14,560 nucleotides of DNA from Caryophanales bacterium UBA6259 (GTDB lineage: Bacteria; Bacillota; Bacilli; Tepidibacillales; Tepidibacillaceae). The position numbers were made by a program, and so were the translations under genes. Below, in pieces: positions 1 through 7,647 of this stretch (positions within the stretch are counted from its first letter, which is position 1; every line of letters starts with the position of its first letter). The stretch lies in contig DJVJ01000051.1 in NCBI GenBank assembly GCA_002441135.1, positions 1-14,560 of the forward strand, read 5' to 3'. The notes beneath the pieces are model-generated. The model made no database searches and was not told the origin of the DNA. It saw nothing but the letters and a program-made list of their open reading frames with translations.

Positions 1-56
1 TGTCCTTTACAAAGGGTACACTTTAAAGGTAGCTTCCAACTAGATGGTTTCTATTT

Positions 57-899
57 TTAAATTTCCGTTGTAATAACCCCAACAAGGCCTGGTCCAGTAT
101 GAACGACAAGAACAGGACTGATTTGGCCAAAGAAGGTTTCTCTTACATTTTTTAGAGATTTAATTTCCTCTAATAATTCCTTCGCTTCTTCCATTGCATT
201 TCCATGGACAACGGCAACCTTAATTAGCTTATCCTTTGCCTTTTCAGCAACAAGCTCACGAAGCTCCTTGATCGATTTGGCGCGTCCACGGACCTTTTTA
301 TAGGTATAATAAATTCCATCCTCATTGATGGAGATAATTGGCTTGATTTGAAGAATATCGCCGATAGTGCCCTCTACTTTGCCAATTCTACCACCTTTTT
401 TAAGGTACTCTAGGGTTTTAACCACAAAGTAGGCTCTTGTTCCACTTATGACTGACTTTGCCCGCTCAACGACCTTTGCAAAATCGTTTGATTGCTCACG
501 TTCCTTCGCTGCCTCAATAACAGGGATGCCCAAACCAAGGGAAAGAGCTTTAGAGTCTACTACCTCAAAAATCATGTTTTCAAATTCAGAGGATACTACT
601 CGTAGCATATTATTGGTACCGCTTAGACCTGCTGAAATGGTTATGATTAGCACATGGGTTGTCCCCTCTTGCTCTAACTCTTTGAAAAGAGCTATTGCAT
701 CATCCGGAGATGGTAGAGAGCTTTTTGGAATTTAAGATTGAAAGCGCTGATAAATCTGCTCTGGAGTAATTTCTACTCGATCTCTATACTCCCTATCAGA
801 ATAGATAATCTTAAGAGGTAAAAACTTAATATTATATTTTTCAATAATCTCATCTGTTAAATCACAACTGGAGTCGGTTACAATCGCAATTTTAGTCAT
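57..899 (-). pseudogene. DegV family fatty-acid-binding protein gene with an in-frame stop at codon 56
   Basis: DegV-family proteins (about 280 residues) bind fatty acids; FakB proteins of this family present them to the kinase FakA. Reading leftward from ATG at 899, the frame begins MTKIAIVTDSSCDL, a typical DegV N-terminus, and runs to TAA at 59-57, giving 280 codons, the usual family length. Codon 56 (734-732) is TAA. The sequence continues in the same frame with IPKSSLPSPDDA, then SAGLSGT (codons 89-95) and a normal C-terminal half, so the break is one nonsense codon with no frameshift. One base change from GAA, AAA or CAA would produce it. An RBS (complement of 907-913) and a promoter candidate remain. 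A GTG at 653, with GAGGGG 9 nt upstream, could start a 198-residue C-terminal product, but that would lack the first strands of the fold. A sequencing error is the main alternative. Confidence 0.87.
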
Positions 900-933
900 T
901 CAGCTTCTCCCTTCAACATATTCAATCTAGGTA

Positions 934-963
934 ATCATAGCACATTTTGTCGAAATTATTCAA
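934..963 (-). promoter_or_regulatory. Candidate SigA promoter of the DegV-family gene
   Basis: On the minus strand, TTGAAT (complement of 958-963) and TATGAT (complement of 934-939) are separated by 18 bp, about 35 nt before the start codon. The site was matched by eye to the SigA consensus. It suggests the interrupted gene is still transcribed. Confidence 0.45.
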
Positions 964-1000
964 AGATTTTTCCATTGCTTTTGTATTATTATGTGCATTT

Positions 1001-1031
1001 TTGACAAAGAAGAAACATATTAGGCTATAAT
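1001..1031 (+). promoter_or_regulatory. Candidate SigA promoter of yfmR
   Basis: Both hexamers match the consensus exactly: TTGACA at 1001-1006 and TATAAT at 1026-1031. The spacer of 19 bp is longer than the ideal 17. The start codon lies about 50 nt downstream, preceded by AGGAAGG at 1066-1072. Confidence 0.6.
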
Positions 1032-1081
1032 TATGAGGAGAAATATTACCTATACCCTTATATTTAGGAAGGATAATTAGC

Positions 1082-3025
1082 ATGAGTCTACTTTCTGTTG
1101 AAAATTTAGTGAAAACATATGGAGAAAAAGTTTTATTTGACCATATTTCCTTTAGTATTTCCGAAAAAGAACGAATTGGACTAATTGGGATTAACGGAAC
1201 AGGAAAAACTAGCTTATTAAAAGTGGTTGCAGGAATTGAGGCTGCTGATCAAGGTGCCGTAATCCATGCCAACCAATTTCAAATAGAATATTTATCACAA
1301 ACGCCTCTTTTAGATGAGGACTTGACTGTGTTAGAGCAAATTTATTATGGGGATTCAAAGATTATGCAGGCATTAAGAGATTATGAAAAAGCCACAGTAA
1401 GTCTTGAACAGGATCCTACCAACACAACAAAACAACAACAGCTACTATTGATGCAACAAAGGATGGATCAGCTAAATGCATGGGAAGCAAGTACCACGGC
1501 AAAAACAATTTTAAATCGGTTAGGAATTCAAGACTATAATCAACCTGTTAAGGAGCTATCTGGTGGTCAAAGAAAAAGAGTGGCATTAGCAAAGGCATTA
1601 ATTCAACCAGCAGATTTGCTTATCTTAGATGAGCCCACAAACCATTTAGATAATGAAATTATTGAATGGTTAGAAACCTATTTAATGCAATATCGAGGAG
1701 CTATTCTATTAGTAACCCATGACCGTTACTTTTTAAATCGAGTTACCACTCGTATTTTAGAATTAGACCAAGGCAATCTTTATAGCTATGATGGGAATTA
1801 TGAAATCTTTTTAGAAAAAAAAGCAGAACGTGAAGAGAGTGCAGCTGCAAGTGAAGATAAAAGACAAAATCTTTTACGTAGAGAGCTTGCATGGCTACAA
1901 CGAGGAGCAAAAGCGAGAACCACAAAGCAAAAGGCCCGTATTCAACGAGCAGAGGAGCTTCAGGAAAGCAAAATAGATATTGCGCAAGAGAAAGTAGAAA
2001 TGGCTATTGGTTCAACTCGACTTGGTAAAAAGGTAATCGAGCTAAAAGAGGTTGATAAGAGCTATGAAGGAAAACAACTTATCCATCATTTCAACTATTT
2101 AGTAGTTCCAGGTGAGAGATTAGGGATTATTGGTCCTAACGGTAGTGGAAAAACCACCTTGCTGAATATCATGGCAGGGATGCTTAGTCCAGATCATGGA
2201 GTTGTAGATATCGGCGAAACGGTCAAGATTGGCTATTATACTCAAGACCATCAGGAAATGAATCAGGAGCTAAGAGTTATTGATTATATTAAGGACGTTG
2301 CCCATGTGATCAAAACTATTGATGGGCAATGGATTACGGCAGAACAAATGCTAGAGCGCTTTTTATTTAGTAGAGCTGCTCAGTGGACCTATATTCGTAA
2401 GCTTTCTGGGGGAGAAAAACGACGTCTCTATTTATTACAGGTACTAATGGGAGAGCCTAATGTTTTATTCTTAGATGAGCCTACGAACGATTTAGATACA
2501 GCAACACTATCCATACTAGAGGATTACCTTGATCAATTCCCAGGAGTAGTGATTACTGTTTCTCATGATCGCTACTTCTTAGATCGTGTGGTTGATCATC
2601 TAATTACCTTTGATGGCTTAGGAAACATTGGGCGTTATCAGGGGAATTATAGTGAATATCTCGAAATCAAAAAACTAGGAAAAATAAAAGAGAATGAATT
2701 GGAAGCAAAAAACAAAGCAAATCCAAACACAAAAGCAAACACAAATACTAATGCAAGCACCAACAACTCTTCCTCCAAGGAAAAACGGAAAAAGCTCTCC
2801 TACCAAGAGCAAAGAGAATGGGATGGGATTGAAGAGAAAATCGCTACATTAGAGCAGAGATTAGAACAAATTCAAACAGGAATAGTAGAGGCGGCAAGCA
2901 ATGTTGGTCGTGTGCAACAGCTTTTCAAGGAACAACAGGAAACCGAAGAAGAACTAGAAAAAGTGATTGAAAGATGGACAGAGCTTTCTTTAATCCTTGA
3001 GGAAATAGAACAGAACAAAGGATAA
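1082..3025 (+). CDS. yfmR: ABC-F family ATPase, YfmR (Uup-like) translation factor
   Basis: This is a cytosolic twin-ATPase ABC-F protein that acts on the ribosome; it has no membrane segments. In Bacillus subtilis, YfmR relieves ribosome stalling and becomes essential when EF-P is absent. Domain 1 has Walker A at G36-S44 (GINGTGKTS), signature LSGGQ 159-163, Walker B ILDEP 181-185 and H-loop THDRY 212-216. A charged interdomain linker (about 240-310) follows, containing RRELAWLQRGAKART. Domain 2 has Walker A at 351-359, LSGGE 441-445, Walker B LFLDEP 462-467 and SHDRY 494-498. A low-complexity Asn/Thr/Lys/Ala stretch (545-562) leads to a C-terminal coiled coil (about 573-645) ending in a Uup/YfmR-like RWTELSL motif. 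The 647 residues compare with about 630 in B. subtilis. Close similarity from YGEKVLFDHISF to the C-terminus supports YfmR over other ABC-F members. ATG 1082 has AGGAAGG 9 nt upstream. Confidence 0.93.
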   Translation: MSLLSVENLVKTYGEKVLFDHISFSISEKERIGLIGINGTGKTSLLKVVAGIEAADQGAVIHANQFQIEYLSQTPLLDEDLTVLEQIYYGDSKIMQALRDYEKATVSLEQDPTNTTKQQQLLLMQQRMDQLNAWEASTTAKTILNRLGIQDYNQPVKELSGGQRKRVALAKALIQPADLLILDEPTNHLDNEIIEWLETYLMQYRGAILLVTHDRYFLNRVTTRILELDQGNLYSYDGNYEIFLEKKAEREESAAASEDKRQNLLRRELAWLQRGAKARTTKQKARIQRAEELQESKIDIAQEKVEMAIGSTRLGKKVIELKEVDKSYEGKQLIHHFNYLVVPGERLGIIGPNGSGKTTLLNIMAGMLSPDHGVVDIGETVKIGYYTQDHQEMNQELRVIDYIKDVAHVIKTIDGQWITAEQMLERFLFSRAAQWTYIRKLSGGEKRRLYLLQVLMGEPNVLFLDEPTNDLDTATLSILEDYLDQFPGVVITVSHDRYFLDRVVDHLITFDGLGNIGRYQGNYSEYLEIKKLGKIKENELEAKNKANPNTKANTNTNASTNNSSSKEKRKKLSYQEQREWDGIEEKIATLEQRLEQIQTGIVEAASNVGRVQQLFKEQQETEEELEKVIERWTELSLILEEIEQNKG

Positions 3026-3034
3026 TGGTATACT
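3026..3034 (+). promoter_or_regulatory. Possible extended -10 promoter between yfmR and the SNF2 gene
   Basis: Immediately after the yfmR stop codon lies TGGTATACT, an extended -10 (TGn plus TATACT at 3029-3034). The -35 position (TAGAAC, 3006-3011) is poor. It could give the helicase gene its own transcription, but the 46-nt gap equally permits read-through from yfmR. Confidence 0.3.
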
Positions 3035-3071
3035 TAAGGGTAATGATGGAAAACGGAAAGATGAGGATAAA

Positions 3072-6000
3072 ATGATAAAACCTTCGTTTAACCTTTCTAA
3101 AGAGACAATTAAAGGAATGTTTTCAACAACCACTTATCAGCGTGGTCTGTCTTATTATAGACAAGGCCAGGTTATTGAATTGAGCTACGATGATCATGCG
3201 ACACTTTGGCGGGCTAAGGTAAGAGGAAGTGAACTTTATGATGTGACCGTAAAGATAGAACATCAGGGTATTGATACGACCTGTAATTGTCAAGCCAATG
3301 AAAAGTTTTGGGAATGCAAGCATGAAGCTGCTGTCTTATTGCAGCTAACTGATTTTCTCATGGAAAAGAAGGAAGCGCCACGTACACCGGAATTAAGCTA
3401 TGCCAAAAGAGTAGAATACGAGAAGACTAATAAGTTAATCGCAGCTTTATCACAACAGCAATATATAGAAACGATAGAACATCATCAAGATCAAGAGCCG
3501 ATGATGGTGGAATATACCCTTAAGCCCTATTTGGCATACCCTGCTGAAAATGGTGCTTATTTGACAGTACAATTAAAAACAGGAAATACAAGGCTTTATG
3601 TAGTAAAGAAAATAAAGGAGTTTCTTGAAAATGTAAGTAACGCAGAGCCCCATTTCTTTACGAATAAATTTTCCTATGATCCTACAGAATATTATTTTGA
3701 ACAAGAGGATGTAGAGATTCTTCAGCTCCTACAGGAAACAGCAAAAAATGAAAAAATGTACCAGCAGTCCTCTCCATATCATTGGAGTCAATCTTCTATC
3801 AGCGATGAGCGTGAACTACTACTTCCTCCAACAACACTAAAAAAATTGTTGCCAATGCTCCTGACTAGAGGGGCTATCTATGAGGATAACTATACCTTAA
3901 GTATGGCGCTAGAGTTGGATGAGACCGGAAAGCTACCAATTGACTTTAAGCTAGAGCAAAGGGAATCCGAAGAGGATTTTAATTTAGATTTACAGGAAAT
4001 AGTGGGTGCACGATTATTTGAGCCATATAGTCTAATCTATTTAAAGCATAAATTCTACAAAGTAAATCTAAGTCAACAAAGGGTATTAAAAGAGCTTATT
4101 GCCTTATCTAAGCATTCCGCGCTAACAATCAGTAAGGATCAAATTGAGCCATTTCTATCCCATGCTGCTCCTGCTCTAAAAACTCTTGGACCATTAAAGG
4201 TAGAAGAAACGATCTCTGATAAAATAGTAGCACCTGATCTTTCTGCAAAGCTATATATTGACTATTTAAAGAATCAACTAAAGGTTGATTTAGAGTATCA
4301 CTATGGAGAACGAGTCATTCATCCTTTTCTCTCTGATTCTAATCCAGATTTCTTGAAAAATAGTCAGGATTCCAATCCAGATATTATTCTAATCAGGGAT
4401 ACCTTAAAGGAACAAGAGATCATGAATACTATTGAAAGCTCTCCTCTTAAATACAACGGACGTGAGCTTTATATCGATAATGAGGAGGACCTTTATGACT
4501 TCCTCTATCACACCTTACCATTATTCGAAAAGAAAGCAGAGGTCTATATCAAAAATGATTTTTCCCATCTGCTTAATTTTGAGCGAAATAAACCAGCACT
4601 TTCCGTTGATTTAGATGCGAGTGGAACTTGGTTAGATTTTAGCTTTGATTTAGAAGGAATTGATGAAGGAGAGGTACAACACCTACTACAATCGGTAATC
4701 GAAAAAAAACGTTATTATCGACTTTCTAATGGAGCATTTATTTCTCTTGAGGATGAAGGCTTTGATTCAATCCATCTATTATTCCAAGAGTTAGATATTA
4801 AAAAGTCGGAAGTAAAAAAAGGAAAGATTAAGAGTCCAATATTTAAAGGGATCCAGCTTGAAGAGATGATGAATGGCACTACTGGCACTATTCGCTATGG
4901 AAAGGCCTTTCGTAAATTTATACAACGATTTAAAAATCCAGATCAGCTAGATTTTGAATTGCCTAAGGATTTGAATGCACAGCTTAGAGACTATCAGTTA
5001 TTTGGATTTCAATGGTTAAAAACCTTAAGTTATTACCGACTAGGTGGAATTCTAGCCGATGATATGGGGTTAGGAAAGACTCTACAGAGCATTGCCTATA
5101 TCGCTTCTGAAATCGAAGAGGCTAAAAAGATGGGTAATGAACATAGTCCTATCCTAGTAGTTACTCCTGCATCTCTGATATACAATTGGAAGAACGAGTT
5201 TCTTAAGTTTTCTCCAGATACAAAGGTAACCATTATCGATGGTAGCCCTGATGAGCGAAAAGGATTATTAGAGAACCTGTCTCGCTCTGATGTCTGGATT
5301 ACTAGCTATCCACTTCTTCGTCAGGATATTGAGTATTATGAGCAGCAGTTATTTTCGATTCTTATTCTAGATGAGGCTCAGGCGATAAAAAATCCAGCAA
5401 CCAAAACCTTTAAAGCAGTGAAACAAATCGAAGCAGTTCAAAGATTTGCTCTTAGTGGAACTCCAATTGAAAATTCCATTGATGAATTATGGTCGATTTT
5501 TCAGGTGATTATGCCTGGATTGTTCCCTGGTAAAAATTTGTTTAGACATTTAGCTCATGAACGAATTTCTAAAATGGTGCGTCCATTTATTTTGCGTCGA
5601 GTAAAAAAGGATGTATTAAAGGAGCTTCCAGACAAGATTGAGACCATTCAGGTATCTGAGCTAACAAAGCAACAAAAAGAGCTATACATTGGCTACCTAG
5701 AAAAAATCCAAAGTGAAACGAGAGCCTCCATTCACACGGAAGGCTTTGATAAAAGCAGGATAAAAATATTAGCAGGATTAACCCGTTTACGCCAGATTTG
5801 TAATCACCCTTCTTTATTCCTAGAAAATTATGATGGGGAGTCGGGAAAGCTTGAGCAGTTAATGGATTTAGTGGAAACAAGCATTGAAAACGGTAATCGA
5901 TTACTGATTTTTTCTCAATTTACCAGTATGCTGAAGATAATTAGTCAACGATTCGATGAACTAGGGTATTCATATTTTTATCTAGATGGCCAAACTCCAG

Positions 6001-6353
6001 CTAAAGAGCGTGTGGAAATGGCTGACCATTTTAATCATGGAGAAAAAGAGATCTTCCTTATTTCCCTAAAGGCAGGTGGAACAGGATTAAATCTTACAGG
6101 TGCAGATATGGTCATCTTGTTTGATTTATGGTGGAATCCAGCAGTAGAAGATCAAGCCGCAGGAAGAGCCCATCGAATTGGCCAGAAAAAGGTGGTCCAA
6201 GTCATGCGGATGGTAACTCAAGGTACAATCGAAGAACGAATCCACAATCTGCAGCAAAAGAAAAAAGAACTCATCGAAAAGGTAATTCAATCAGGAGAAA
6301 CGATGTTAAATACCTTATCTGAGGAAGAAATTCTCGAAATTTTAGGAATTTAA
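3072..6353 (+). CDS. SWIM zinc-finger SNF2-family DNA helicase/ATPase
   Basis: This is a cytosolic SNF2-type ATPase expected to translocate on double-stranded DNA; its cellular role in Bacillales is not well defined. The N-terminus carries a SWIM zinc finger with CxC-x8-CxH ligands at C71, C73, C82 and H84. A long region (about 100-620) resembles the bacterial SNF2-associated domain. The ATPase core follows: motif I DDMGLGKT 663-670, motif II DEAQ 767-770, then LSGTPIENS. The helicase C lobe starts near R943 (RLLIFSQFTSM), continues through LDGQTPAKERV and LKAGGTGLNL, and ends with motif VI QAAGRAHRIGQ 1028-1038. At 1093 residues it is longer than B. subtilis YwqA (about 920), which it resembles in the core. 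All catalytic motifs appear intact. ATG 3072 follows GAGG at 3064-3067. It lies 46 nt after yfmR in the same direction. Confidence 0.93.
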   Translation: MIKPSFNLSKETIKGMFSTTTYQRGLSYYRQGQVIELSYDDHATLWRAKVRGSELYDVTVKIEHQGIDTTCNCQANEKFWECKHEAAVLLQLTDFLMEKKEAPRTPELSYAKRVEYEKTNKLIAALSQQQYIETIEHHQDQEPMMVEYTLKPYLAYPAENGAYLTVQLKTGNTRLYVVKKIKEFLENVSNAEPHFFTNKFSYDPTEYYFEQEDVEILQLLQETAKNEKMYQQSSPYHWSQSSISDERELLLPPTTLKKLLPMLLTRGAIYEDNYTLSMALELDETGKLPIDFKLEQRESEEDFNLDLQEIVGARLFEPYSLIYLKHKFYKVNLSQQRVLKELIALSKHSALTISKDQIEPFLSHAAPALKTLGPLKVEETISDKIVAPDLSAKLYIDYLKNQLKVDLEYHYGERVIHPFLSDSNPDFLKNSQDSNPDIILIRDTLKEQEIMNTIESSPLKYNGRELYIDNEEDLYDFLYHTLPLFEKKAEVYIKNDFSHLLNFERNKPALSVDLDASGTWLDFSFDLEGIDEGEVQHLLQSVIEKKRYYRLSNGAFISLEDEGFDSIHLLFQELDIKKSEVKKGKIKSPIFKGIQLEEMMNGTTGTIRYGKAFRKFIQRFKNPDQLDFELPKDLNAQLRDYQLFGFQWLKTLSYYRLGGILADDMGLGKTLQSIAYIASEIEEAKKMGNEHSPILVVTPASLIYNWKNEFLKFSPDTKVTIIDGSPDERKGLLENLSRSDVWITSYPLLRQDIEYYEQQLFSILILDEAQAIKNPATKTFKAVKQIEAVQRFALSGTPIENSIDELWSIFQVIMPGLFPGKNLFRHLAHERISKMVRPFILRRVKKDVLKELPDKIETIQVSELTKQQKELYIGYLEKIQSETRASIHTEGFDKSRIKILAGLTRLRQICNHPSLFLENYDGESGKLEQLMDLVETSIENGNRLLIFSQFTSMLKIISQRFDELGYSYFYLDGQTPAKERVEMADHFNHGEKEIFLISLKAGGTGLNLTGADMVILFDLWWNPAVEDQAAGRAHRIGQKKVVQVMRMVTQGTIEERIHNLQQKKKELIEKVIQSGETMLNTLSEEEILEILGI

Positions 6354-6362
6354 GAATAGATT

Positions 6363-6390
6363 TTGTATGAAAACTAGATTAATATATGAT
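6363..6390 (+). promoter_or_regulatory. Candidate SigA promoter of ddh
   Basis: TTGTAT (6363-6368) and TATGAT (6385-6390) are 16 bp apart, about 60 nt before the ddh start. I see no clear terminator between the SNF2 gene and this site, so some read-through into ddh is possible. A second weak -10 (TATAAA near 6412) is also present. Confidence 0.4.
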
Positions 6391-6449
6391 TATGGTAAAG
6401 CGCTAAAATGCTATAAACATAATTGTAGACAAAATTTAGGAGGTATATC

Positions 6450-7442
6450 ATGACAGCAAAAATTCGTGTAGGTATTATGGGATATGGTAATTTAGGTAGA
6501 GGAGTACAAGCAGCAATAAAGCAAAACTCGGATATGGAATTGGTTGCTGTATTTACAAGAAGAGATGTGAATTCCGTAAATGTTGGCAATGAAAAGATTA
6601 AAGTGGCTCATATAGATCATGTAGAAGATTATGTGAATGATATTGATGTAATGCTACTTTGCGGTGGTTCGGCAACAGATTTACCTGAGCAAGGACCTCA
6701 GTTTGCCTCCCTGTTTAATACAGTAGATAGCTTTGATACCCATGCAAAAATCCCAGAGTATTTTGATGAAGTGGATCAGGCTGCGAAAACAGCAGGAAAA
6801 ACAAGTGCAATTGCAATTGGCTGGGATCCAGGTTTATTCTCTATCAATCGTATGATGGCTGAAGCAATTTTACCTGTAGGTCATGAATATACTTTTTGGG
6901 GACGTGGAGTTAGCCAAGGGCATTCTGATGCCATTAGAAGAGTTCCAGGTGTAAAAAATGGCGTACAATATACAATCCCTGTAGAAGAAGTAATTGAAAA
7001 AATAAGAAAAGGGGAAAATCCTGAATTAACAACCAGAGATAAGCATCTTCGAGATTGCTATGTGGTTGCTGAGGAAGGTGCAGATCAGGAAAAAATTACA
7101 GAAGCAATCAAAACAATGCCTAACTACTTTTCAGACTACGAAACGACAGTAACCTTTATTACAGAAGAGGAATTAAAGGAAAAGCACTCCACTATGCCTC
7201 ATGGCGGATTTGTGATTCGTAGTGGTAGAACAGGGAATCAAGAAGAGACAAAGCAAATAGTAGAATTCTCTTTAAAACTAGAAAGCAACCCTGAATTTAC
7301 AGCAAGTGTAATGGTAGCCTATGCTCGTTCTGTATATCGTTTAAACCAAGAAGGACAAGTAGGGGCAAAAACAGTGTTTGATATTCCTTTAGCATATTTG
7401 TCTAGTAAAACAGGTGCACAGCTTCGTAAAGAATTATTGTAA
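6450..7442 (+). CDS. ddh: meso-Diaminopimelate D-dehydrogenase
   Basis: This NADPH-dependent cytosolic enzyme (EC 1.4.1.16) interconverts L-2-amino-6-oxopimelate (from tetrahydrodipicolinate) plus ammonia and meso-2,6-diaminopimelate. It gives a one-step route to the cell-wall cross-linking residue and the lysine precursor. The N-terminal nucleotide-binding fold has GYGNLGRG at 11-18. Family-specific segments follow: DSFDTH 93-98, GWDPG 124-128, WGRGVSQGHSDAIRRVPGV 150-168 and MPHGGF 249-254, which line the DAP pocket in characterised enzymes. The 330 residues are normal (about 320-326 in Corynebacterium and Lysinibacillus). ATG 6450 has a near-perfect RBS, AGGAGGT at 6439-6445. The gene stands alone between a promoter candidate and a strong terminator. 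There is no lysine riboswitch-like leader in the 96 nt upstream. Confidence 0.95.
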   Translation: MTAKIRVGIMGYGNLGRGVQAAIKQNSDMELVAVFTRRDVNSVNVGNEKIKVAHIDHVEDYVNDIDVMLLCGGSATDLPEQGPQFASLFNTVDSFDTHAKIPEYFDEVDQAAKTAGKTSAIAIGWDPGLFSINRMMAEAILPVGHEYTFWGRGVSQGHSDAIRRVPGVKNGVQYTIPVEEVIEKIRKGENPELTTRDKHLRDCYVVAEEGADQEKITEAIKTMPNYFSDYETTVTFITEEELKEKHSTMPHGGFVIRSGRTGNQEETKQIVEFSLKLESNPEFTASVMVAYARSVYRLNQEGQVGAKTVFDIPLAYLSSKTGAQLRKELL

Positions 7443-7464
7443 AAGCATAATAAGAATATTTAAG

Positions 7465-7497
7465 GCCGTGTAGACAGTTAATGTTTACACGGCTTTT
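7465..7497 (+). terminator. Rho-independent terminator of ddh
   Basis: GCCGTGTAGAC (7465-7475) pairs with GTTTACACGGC (7483-7493): 11 pairs including one G-U, around a 7-nt loop, followed by TTTT. It begins 22 nt after the ddh stop codon. Confidence 0.88.
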
Positions 7498-7556
7498 CTA
7501 ATTGAATAGGAAAACATGGGAAGCATTCTTTAAATTTTGAAATTTCCCTCAATATA

Positions 7557-7585
7557 TTGAAAGATACCTAATTTTGACTTATACT
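7557..7585 (+). promoter_or_regulatory. Candidate SigA promoter of the kdgRKA operon
   Basis: TTGAAA (7557-7562) and TATACT (7580-7585) are 17 bp apart, each matching five of six consensus bases. The predicted start near 7592 places the operator-like palindromes about 10-40 nt downstream. A competing pair, TTGACT 7574-7579 with TAAAAT 7595-7600, has a short 15-bp spacer; in that case the first palindrome would cover +1. Confidence 0.55.
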
Positions 7586-7602
7586 AAACGTGAATAAAAT
7601 AA

Positions 7603-7618
7603 ACTAAATCGATTTAGT
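7603..7618 (+). promoter_or_regulatory. Operator 1, probable KdgR site
   Basis: ACTAAATCGATTTAGT is a perfect 16-bp palindrome with the central CG step typical of LacI-family operators. It lies between the promoter candidate and the start of a LacI-family gene, so autoregulation of the operon by its first product is the simplest reading. Confidence 0.72.
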
Positions 7619-7630
7619 AAAACGATTTAG
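7617..7630 (+). promoter_or_regulatory. Operator 2, imperfect tandem copy
   Basis: GTAAAACGATTTAG matches the core of operator 1 (CTAAATCGATTTAG, 7604-7617) at 12 of 14 positions and shares one base with it. One half-site is perfect and the other is degenerate. Centre-to-centre distance is 13 bp. It ends 17 nt before the kdgR start codon. Confidence 0.5.
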
Positions 7631-7647
7631 AGAGTGGGATAATAAAA

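Noticed and set aside
1..60. Open reading frames running in from the left edge, for example one ending at TAA 58-60
   Set aside because: Several frames are open over this short distance and none gives a recognisable protein end, so no gene can be supported.
448..735. Plus-strand 95-codon open frame opposite the DegV gene
   Set aside because: It is antisense to clear DegV coding sequence, has no convincing RBS and no recognisable product.
3072..6353. The SWIM/SNF2 gene as part of an antiphage defence island
   Set aside because: No nuclease, methylase, PLD protein or other defence partner is nearby, the flanking genes are housekeeping, and base composition looks the same as the neighbours.
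6354..6449. Possible lysine-responsive leader or terminator before ddh
   Set aside because: The gap is under 100 nt with no extended stem structure, too short for a lysine riboswitch, and no stem plus T-tract was found.
7580..7596. Possible CcpA (cre) site around ACTAAACGTGAAT near the kdg promoter
   Set aside because: Only the central CG and a few flanking positions fit the cre consensus; the conserved TG and outer C positions fail.
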